From Ignelater luminosus (lineage: Eukaryota > Arthropoda > Insecta > Coleoptera > Elateridae), in the NCBI GenBank assembly GCA_011009095.1, contig VTPC01091255.1, positions 30,351 to 94,350 of the forward strand: a stretch of DNA of 64,000 nucleotides, written 5' to 3'. Positions 56,880 to 64,000 of the stretch are shown piece by piece; positions within the stretch are counted from its first letter, which is position 1, and every line of letters starts with the position of its first letter. The notes under the pieces are model-generated. The model was given only the letters and a program-made list of their open reading frames with translations. It searched no databases and had not been told where the DNA came from. Both the position numbers and the translations under genes were made by a program.

Positions 56880-58045
56880 AATGGGGATTAAAAGTATGGG
56901 CCAGAGTCTCTATAGATGGTTATGTGAGTAAATCTGAAATGTATCAATCATGTAATAAGCAAAGCACCAATTTGGGTATTATAGGAGACACTGTTGCTCG
57001 TTTGTGTTACAGACTTGATGGATGGAATCATAAACTGTTTCTGGATCATTTGTTCACATCAATACCTCTAATATTGCATCACTAGAACCAAGATATTTAT
57101 GTTGTAAGAAGTATCAAAGTAAACGTTTCATTTACTGATAGCAACCGGCTTGGGTAAATCTTCAGTGGCATGAGGGAGAACTGTTTAGAATTAGAGTCTG
57201 TTGTTAAACATGAAACTAACAGAGCGTTTAAGGTTTTTTAATTTAAGATAAACTCTTTAATAAAATGTCTATTCGCTTTACCGATTCTGCATATACCTGA
57301 AAGGACTACAATTCTCTTTTGCCTCATGATAAAATTAGTTTTTTTCTATAACGAAAGAAGTACTGAAATGGCTGCAAAAAGCAAACGATAAATTAGTAGA
57401 TGCCAAAACATTATCATACAGCAACCTCTTCGAGTAACATAACTGTCTTCAGATTGTCTGATGACAGAATTGTGTATATGGTGCAATCCTTTTGTGAAAA
57501 AGAATCACATGACACTGTGAGAAGATGGAATAGAGAAAGAAAATCCTGCGTAGAGGTTTTCAGACCACAAGCTGTAATATAATGCAATCGTTTTATGGAA
57601 GAAATTGACATGGCGGAGCAAATGATTGCTCACTATCTACACGCAGTAAAAAAAATTCTACGTAAAAATGCATTCCATTTTGTAAATGTGCCACTCATAA
57701 ATGCTTGGATCTTATATGAAAAGCAAGAGAATGTTAACATGACACTGTTTGAATTCAAAGCTACAGTTGCAACTAATACAATGATAATCGTTATTAATAC
57801 TCAACAAAAATGTGTAAGGACATTTTCAGTCAGAAATAAAAGTAAATAATGAGGAGAAAGGGTTGGTCCATGGTGTTAAGAAAAATAAGAATAGATGGTG
57901 TTGGACATTACCCAGTAAAAATGCAATACAAACATCCTCTGAGATGCCACGAGAAGAGTTGTACAAGAAGAATACGACATGCCTGTGGAAAACGCCAAGA
58001 AAGCGTATGTCCAGAATGCATGGAAAGTCTTCACAGCTAATTTTA
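56880..58045 (+). pseudogene. piggyBac-like transposase interrupted by a 250-base repeat
   Basis: Part 1 (56880-57085) reads EWGLKVWARVSIDGYVSKSE and LFLDHLFTSIPL, the catalytic DNxFTS block with Asn changed to His. Part 2 (57400-58045) reads SSNITVFRLSDDRIVYMVQS, SHDTVRRWNRERKSCVEVFR, EEIDMAEQMIAHYLHAVKKI (MGGxDxAD changed to EEIDMAE) and the C-terminal finger RCHEKSCTRRIRHACGKR. An unrelated repeat, 57116-57366, sits between. A stop near 57582 and frame changes break it. Confidence 0.72.
57116..57366. repeat. 250-base dispersed repeat, copy 1
   Basis: It matches 59030-59275 with few differences (starts gtaaacgtttcatttactgat). Here it lies inside a piggyBac gene. Confidence 0.85.
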
Positions 58046-58239
58046 TGTATTAATTTTATTATACGAGTTAAATAAATTAAAACTAAATTACAGAATTTGT
58101 TTCTAGTCTTCCAAATGTGTACTAACAACATATGTGTACATGTAAAAATCTTCCCAGTAAAAAAGTTTTTCTAAACGTTGCAGGCATAGATATGTTTACC
58201 TCCTTCGCCTATTGTTACATGATGGGATACCTGGATTGA

Positions 58240-58565
58240 GGCTGCAGTGTATGACGTAAAAGATTTTCAAGGGATTAAAAGAATTTTGAACGAGTTTGAT
58301 CCTACAGAAACACTAAGTATACAGAAAGCTCTGGACGCTGTAAATAAAAAAGGAATTCGCAAAAATTTAGTTTTTATTTCAAGCAATTTGAAGTGTATTT
58401 CTGAAGCAATTTTGTAGCTTGAAAGCAAAAGGCTTTTATTAAGCAAAGTGTTGATATTGCGGAGGGGCTACATCGTAAATTAAGCAAACTTGAAAATAAA
58501 GTGTTTATAAAAAAGTTGTTCAATGTTTTAGATAAAAACAATAGTTTAGGCTTTCAAAACCGGTA
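58240..58565 (+). pseudogene. Coding-like remnant, unidentified transposon protein
   Basis: Reads EAAVYDVKDFQGIKRILNEF, KALDAVNKKGIRKNLVFISS and IAEGLHRKLSKLENKVFIKK then FNVLDKNNSLGFQ. It resembles a recurrent C-terminal module in insect transposon-derived proteins, but I cannot name it. Two stops interrupt. Confidence 0.35.
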
Positions 58566-59025
58566 ATTTTGCCTTTTTACATCTTCTAGACGTTTGTAGC
58601 GAGCAATCTCATCTTGTACCGTGTGAATTTCTACTAAAGCCAACTGAATTTATAAAATGATTACAGGTTTCTCTTTGTCACCTTAAGTTCCTCCTCTCAG
58701 TTAGGCATCACAGAGGGTCTTTTACCCAGGTTAAGCATAACAGCTATGTATAAGCTGAGGTTCTCTTCTGCTTCTTGATACCGAGCATGGATCTCAGTCC
58801 AGAACGCCTCATCGTAATTCTCAGGTAAAAGATCTCTCTTGAATTCTAAAACAAGGTCATATCAAGACTGCATACTATCACGTACAAATCTGAACCAGGC
58901 TAATGTTTGACCCTCGAAGAAATTAATTAGGCTTTTTAGTAACGCCGCCTTTGACAGGTTCCTCGCTATCCTGAGTTTCTCAACTCTCTTCAACAAAGCA
59001 TTAACCCCAGTTTGGATGAGTTACC
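58565..59025 (-). pseudogene. Ty3/gypsy gag capsid fragment
   Basis: Minus strand reads VEKLRIARNLSKAALLKSLI, FFEGQTLAWFRFVRDSMQS, stop, YDLVLEFKRDLLPENYDEAF and EAEENLSLYIAVMLNL. The order and spacing (F.G.A..W...V, W..L...l...F.P.dyd) fit the retrotransposon gag domain. It is a likely relative of the gag stub at 4524. Confidence 0.75.
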
Positions 59026-59029
59026 GTGA

Positions 59030-59275
59030 AGGTAAACGTTTCATTTACTGATAGCAACCGCATTGGGTAAATCTTCAGTGGCATGAAGGAGAACTGTTTA
59101 GAATCAGAGTCTGTTGTTAAATATGAAACTAACAGAGCGTTTTTTAATTTAAGATAAATTCTTTAATACAATGTCTATTCGCTTTACTGATTCTGCATAT
59201 ACTTGAAAAGGTTACAATTGTCTTTTATCTCATGATAAAATTAGTTTTTTATAACGAAAGAAATACGGGAAGCAG
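59030..59275. repeat. 250-base dispersed repeat, copy 2
   Basis: It matches 57116-57366 and lies right beside the gag fragment. Nothing coding inside. Confidence 0.85.
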
Positions 59276-59740
59276 CTCCAAGGATTGCGTGAAAATATTT
59301 AGGTATTTAGGTTAGTGCGTGCATTTACTTACCTTAACTAGACCATTTCTAAAAGCTTAAAAAGCAAAATGAATATGTAATTCGTAAAAAGCGACTGGAT
59401 ACATTTATTATAATTTCATCGTGACGAATTCCCTCTTAAAAAGATTTACGAATATTATACATGCTTGTAAAGAATATTAAAACCATGTTCGTCATCTAAC
59501 TAATTAGTTTAAATGGTTTATGCGTGTGAAAGAAAGTTTTGCTGAATCAGCATGTAGGTGTTATACGCAGATGTTATTGTGCTGACTAATCCAAATAAGA
59601 ATTTTATTTTCTGGGGAAAATGAATCGCTTTGAATTTGAATTCAATAGTTTTAGATTTAAAAATTTTTCATCTACCTAATATTGCAGCAATATGAATAAA
59701 TAATGTAATAAAATGAAGAAATTGAAACTATTGAATATAA
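59276..59740. other. Gene-free stretch downstream of gene B
   Basis: No coding signal; AT-rich. Confidence 0.4.
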
Positions 59741-59745
59741 TACGA

Positions 59746-59751
59746 TTTATT
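59746..59751 (-). terminator. Polyadenylation signal of gene B
   Basis: AATAAA on the minus strand, 43 bases beyond the TAG stop at 59794-59796. Confidence 0.6.
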
Positions 59752-59793
59752 CAGAATTGCTTGTTTCAGATATGTATAATGTAACAACACCGT

Positions 59794-62776
59794 CTATCCT
59801 CGAAGACCATGGTAGCCCCCTATCTTGAATGGTTTTCGTTTTGTTTGTCCATCTACCTGACAGTAGACTACAGCCTGAAAAATAAAAACTAGAATGTCCA
59901 ACATACATATTATACACACCGTGTAAATCTTAAAAGGTTCCTTGCTCGTGGCTAACCCAGTGATTATTGAAAAGATTTGAAGCTTTTAAGTCTGTACTTA
60001 TTCTTTAAATCAAACTGTGATCTAATACAGAGTTATACTTATTTAGCTCTACATGTTTAGGTACTTACGTTACATCTCCTAGCGCTTCTGATGTTTTGGC
60101 ACCAATATGCAGGGCCTGCTAAGCATGGATCAACGCTGGGTTCTAACACGGTTTCGGTCACAGGAGAATTGTTCGACCAATCATTATCTAAGCAGTACTG
60201 TACACTCTAGAAATATGATACATGTTTGGGATTTTTGTATGGAATAGCGTATTTGCTGTAACCTTAGAAATATTTCGTGTACTTCGAGATATTATAAAAT
60301 TTGTGGAATATGTCAAAGAATGCTACCTAATCGTACAGAAATTCCTAAGGTTACGCTAGTAACCTAGACAGACTTTATAAGTCTTGGCATTAGTATATGT
60401 ACTTAGATATTTACTGTTGATCCACATTTAATGGCCAGTACAGGTTCTTTACATATTTCCCAAGGAGGTATCGATCCACAAGTAGTAATTTCATTTTTCT
60501 GTTGAAGACCCCCATGAGAGTAACAATGTACGAACGCCTAAAACGTCGAAGATTTTCAGCTTTTAGACGTAAAATAAACATTAACTTATCTTACCTCAAA
60601 TGAACAACCGATAGCATTTTCTGGTTCCCGACACCAAAATGCGGGCCCTTCTTGGCAGTTTTGTAGAGAAGGACGTTGCCAGTTGCGATTAAAACAGTAA
60701 TTAACAGCCTAGTGATGAATAAAACTCAAGATTATACTTACATAAGTGGAAATCTGTAAACTAAAATCTGAGTGTACCCGATCAAATGCAATAAAAGGAA
60801 AAAAAAAGATGTGAAAACGCAACTTTAACACTCTCAATTTTAAAATCGACAAAATGAACTATAATACGGTTTCGAAATTTCTAGCCAACGACTCATATGT
60901 AATAAGGCTAAAGCTAAACACTGTAGTTTAACGAAGTGCCGCTTACTAAGTAATAGTGAACAAAATTCCGGTAAACGGTAGTAAAATCGATGCTCTGAGT
61001 AACCTACCATTTAGGAATCTGTGCATACCTACTTTTTCTCCACATTGAATAGCATTTAGTATATTGCTGCACCAAAAGACAGCACCACTTGATGAACAAC
61101 GATCAGATCCAGGAGGAAGACCCGGCGGACGAAAGCCGCGTCTGCGATGGTAACAATATTTAAATATCTGCAAATTTAAAGTGTAGTGCATAATAATTCG
61201 ACTGATTTAGATTTTAATCAAGCTCACCTGAAGCCCACCACATCGGAGAGCATTACGTACGTCTCCACACCAATAACTGGGACCCCACATACATGGGTTT
61301 TCGCCAAGTTTGAAATCCTCAGCAGTTTCAGTTTGCTTGCTTGAATCCCGTCGTTTATCACCACTAGGAGGAATAGGCTTTTGAGGATGATTACGGCAGT
61401 ATTCTACAGTCTAGGAAATATATACAGCAATTCAGAGAAACTCTCCCTTTAAGTGCTTCAAGTAAAAAAGTACATGCAAACGTGCTTTCAGTTTGTAATA
61501 ATTTCAGTTATTTTATTTTTTACTATTGTTATGAAGCGTACTGTATTCAAATTTAAACAGGCGTAACAATAGTAATTCTTAAGATGATCGTTGCTTTACA
61601 ACATTTACGACAGTATAATCATTTACTAATTGTAAACTTGAAAAGCATAACTTGTTACTAGTAAAGGCAAATGTTGAGACAATTTGTATCATTACGCTAA
61701 CCGTAGAAAAAGTATGCCTAGAATAACCGACTTGTAAAGTAGCAAATTACACTTAGAGACTTATACCTTCATATGTCTTAATGTTCTGGAAAAAGCTCTA
61801 GAAATTCTGCAAAAACGCTGAAACTCTCTTCTAAATACTCGTAGACACTAAATAACCAAGAGATTATTAGTTTGAAACTACAAATTACGTCATGCTATTA
61901 GAAACACACATAGATAGATGTTGCTAAGCAAAGATTATCTTGAAAATTTGCAACGCCTTCTTAAATTTGAGTAAATACAGGTTTTACTGAAAACGTATTT
62001 TATCATAAATCACCCTACACTTTCAAAATGATAAACTGAAATGCCTAAAATATTTGTAGAATTAAAAATATTTAAACTGTAGAAAAACATTTAATGAACC
62101 AAATCAGGCTTGTAAACAAAATATGAAAATGTTTACTTACCCCACAAAGTATAGCGTTTTTACTATCGGTACACCAAAACGATGGACCCCAAGTACAGTT
62201 ATTCTGACCAACAATGTGTGACGGAACACCAGTAATGGCAGCAGCTGGTAAAGGCGATTCGGTGGTAGTTGTTTTCCAACCGTGCATGTCACAAAAGGCG
62301 ATGGTCTAAAAATGTATTAAAATTAGTAACCCTTTGAATTACAATTCAGTAGAATTCTAAGCCATAACAGAAAAATAATAGGAACGGTAGTGATCGAACT
62401 GTTTAATGAATAACTATCTAAAAAAAGGAAATCCATAGCAATCTATATATATATATATATAAAAGATAATTACAATACTTTTATTGAAACAGTAAAGCTT
62501 GACAGTGTCAAGATTATAATTAATAAAAAATGTGAACGTCTTGGCTTTATCAATAATCGATGAAAAAAAAACGATAGCATTAAAGAAATCTGTTTATCTA
62601 ACCTCACAAAGCAAGGCGTTTTCATAGCCAGAACACCAAAACCCTGGACCCCAAGTGCACTTATCTCGACCAAGGATAGTCCATGAATTACGACCAACGT
62701 TAGAAGCTGCCGAGTCTTTGACAAGAGGTTTACTGGTCGTAGTCTTCCAGCCATGTTTTTCACAAAAGGAGACGGT
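59794..62776 (-). CDS. Gene B: SapA-module array, tandem paralog of gene A (5' end missing)
   Basis: Coding exons, in order: 62776-62603, 62305-62141, 61410-61228, 61167-61033, 60708-60595, 60537-60415, 60206-60069, 59874-59794. All joins are phase 0; 370 residues plus a TAG stop. Modules include CTWGPGFWCSGYENALLCE, CTWGPSFWCTDSKNAILCG, CMWGPSYWCGDVRNALRCGG, CQEGPAFWCREPENAIGC and CLAGPAYWCQNIRSARRC. The first exon starts with the second half of a module (TVSFCEKHGW), so at least one more exon lies upstream; I found none before 64000. The first two exons share HGWKTTT and may be an internal duplication. The order of the last seven exons matches gene A. SapA is a short disulfide unit; no SapB, transmembrane or catalytic domain is seen. 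Confidence 0.8.
60415..60537 (-). other. Divergent sixth SapA-like module of gene B
   Basis: Reads AFVHCYSHGG, TCGSIPPWEICKEPVLAIKC. As in the equivalent exon of gene A, Trp and Cys are separated by two residues (W-E-I-C) and GP is lost. Shared HGG and ICKEP/ICKED text shows common descent. Confidence 0.75.
62447..62462. repeat. (TA)n microsatellite in a gene B intron
   Basis: A run of about eight ta units in the intron between 62305 and 62603. Confidence 0.85.
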
Positions 62777-62779
62777 CTA

Positions 62780-63270
62780 AAAATATATTGTAAAATTAGT
62801 AACTACTTGAATTACTATTCAGTGATCAAGCTCTCTAGTGAATAGCTATCTAAAAACTCCAGATAACCTTTCTAGAAATTTCATTTGCAGTGACACGGCA
62901 CACTTAGTTTTCTAAATCAAATTTCTTCGTTTCCAAAAAATATAATTATTTGATAAATCCATAGCAATCTATATCTAAAAAGATAATTGCAACACGATAA
63001 AGCTTAAAAGTGTGCAAAATCTTAATTAGCAGGAAAATGTCAACGGTTTGGCTGTATTTATTGCAAAGCACCTGCTAAAGAATCACAATTACATCCATGT
63101 ATGTTGGGTTGCCTACAACTAGGCGGGAGCATTCCATTAAATACTAGGACACCAGAGTATATCTAGAAGATTTTCGAAAATACATCAAAGCATGATTTAT
63201 ATCTTCTATCTGCTGCACAACTGATTCACAAAGAATCCTTTGTGCTTATGAAAAGAACTGCCACTTGAAA
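62780..63270. other. Intronic or upstream sequence of gene B
   Basis: No SapA exon or signal-peptide exon was found here. Some phrases (cttatctaaaaa, ccatagcaatctatat) are repeated from 62395-62460, so a local duplication accompanies the first two exons of gene B. Confidence 0.4.
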
Positions 63271-64000
63271 AACGCGTGTTAAACTTCCTATTTTCGATGG
63301 AAAAACATCCTGGGCTATCTTATGTAAAACAATTCGAGACGGCTGCTGTAGCTAGTATAAAACAGATAGCCCTTTTACTGTTCCGGGCCATCTGCAAAGA
63401 GATTTTGAGCAACTACGGATACAAACACCTCTAGCAAGTTTGTTATACGTAACTAAAAAACAAAATACAGAAACTTAGAAACATCTTGCAAGAATTTGAA
63501 GTGGAAATAGTACGTTTAATTAAACTGGTGTATCCTTCAGCTCCGGAACGTTTTTTAGAACAACTGACGGTGTAGACTTTCGTCGATGCTGTTCGTGATG
63601 CCGAGACCCAGCAAGCCTTGAGACTTGAACGTCACGCTAAATTACGAAGCATATTTTGTTTAGTACGCTGTGTAAAGACAACTAGACGTCCTTCGTCCTC
63701 GAGAAGTTCTGCGAATGTTCAGACCATGACCGCAGTTTTGTGTAAGAATTTAACCCCGGATCAAAAAACCAAGATGAGCAAATCGATCAGCTATTTCCAA
63801 GGCTACAAGAACTACTGTGGTGGCCCATAAAATAAATACTGGAGATGCTACACCTATACGACAAAATCCAAGAAGGTTGTATTGAGCAAAATAAAAGGAA
63901 GAAGAAAACAATTTGAGATATGGCTAACCAAGGGGTCATCAAACCTTCGAACAGTCCCTGGGTCTTACTGGTTATCTTTATCAAGAGAAAGACGGCAGGA
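63270..64000 (+). pseudogene. Ty3/gypsy gag-pol copy with an internal deletion, running off the window
   Basis: Gag text KLPIFDGKTSWAI, QFETAAVAS, VDAVRDAETQQALRLERHAK matches the gag at 41.1-41.7 kb. It runs straight to MTAVLCKNLTPDQKTKMSKS (63728), skipping the zinc knuckle and protease, then AHKINTGDATPIRQNPRR and the RT start MANQGVIKPSNSPW (63920). Several frame breaks. The remainder lies beyond 64000. Confidence 0.75.

Noticed and set aside
43128-62776. Reading genes A and B as prosaposin
   Set aside because: Prosaposin alternates SapB units of about 80 residues with six conserved cysteines; no such unit is present among the exons found, only repeated short four-cysteine SapA-type modules.
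1-64000. Bacterial or phage origin, because YqaJ exonuclease and recombinase motifs occur
   Set aside because: GT-AG introns, eukaryotic transposon families and polyadenylation signals place the window in an animal genome; YqaJ domains are known in animal transposons.

Overview
The window looks like an insect chromosome: AT-rich, with GT-AG introns, and with an unusually dense, layered set of decayed transposable elements. Insect is an inference from the transposon repertoire (piggyBac, ISL2EU/Harbinger, pogo, Tc1/mariner, P/THAP9-like, Crypton-like and RAG1/Transib-like DNA elements; Ty3/gypsy, copia and Jockey/R1-like retroelements) and from a protamine-like HMG fragment. A beetle is possible but I cannot prove the order. 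No rRNA, tRNA or CRISPR was recognised.

1-33.9 kb is a transposon graveyard. Almost every open frame here is a broken piece of a transposase, a nuclease of the YqaJ family, or a retroelement polyprotein, often nested or fused to another element. There are two intron-containing Mutator-like/YqaJ genes (0.2-3.5 and 11.2-12.6 kb), an ISL2EU-like pair (6.3-7.8 kb), a GC-rich gypsy island (12.75-14.5 kb), a near-complete Crypton-like tyrosine recombinase (19.4-21.1 kb), a P-like fragment (22.6-23.2 kb), a RAG1/Transib-like fragment (26.5-27.0 kb), a pogo/jerky-like gene with a PHD-type finger (27.2-28.8 kb) and a copia piece (32.4-33.1 kb). Two gaps (15605-16004 and 35433-35532) both look suspicious.

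33.9-43 kb is mostly gene-poor. It holds two in-frame minus-strand exons of an unrecognised host-like gene (37384-37609 and 36303-36392) and a minus-strand gypsy gag-pol (38992-42032).

43-63 kb holds the most interesting material: two minus-strand genes, each an array of saposin A-type (SapA) modules with no saposin B domain visible. Gene A (exons between 53884 and 43128) can be assembled completely from the sequence: 12 exons, 466 residues, a signal-peptide exon, a Thr-rich linker, nine SapA-like modules, a stop and a polyadenylation signal. Gene B (62776 to 59794, incomplete at its 5' end) is collinear with it module by module. They are tandem paralogs. The intron 1 of gene A and the space between the genes have filled with LINE, mariner, pogo, piggyBac, hAT-like and gypsy debris. 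Since SapA domains normally flank SapB lipid-binding domains in prosaposin, a secreted protein built almost only of SapA modules is the best candidate for an undescribed system in this window.
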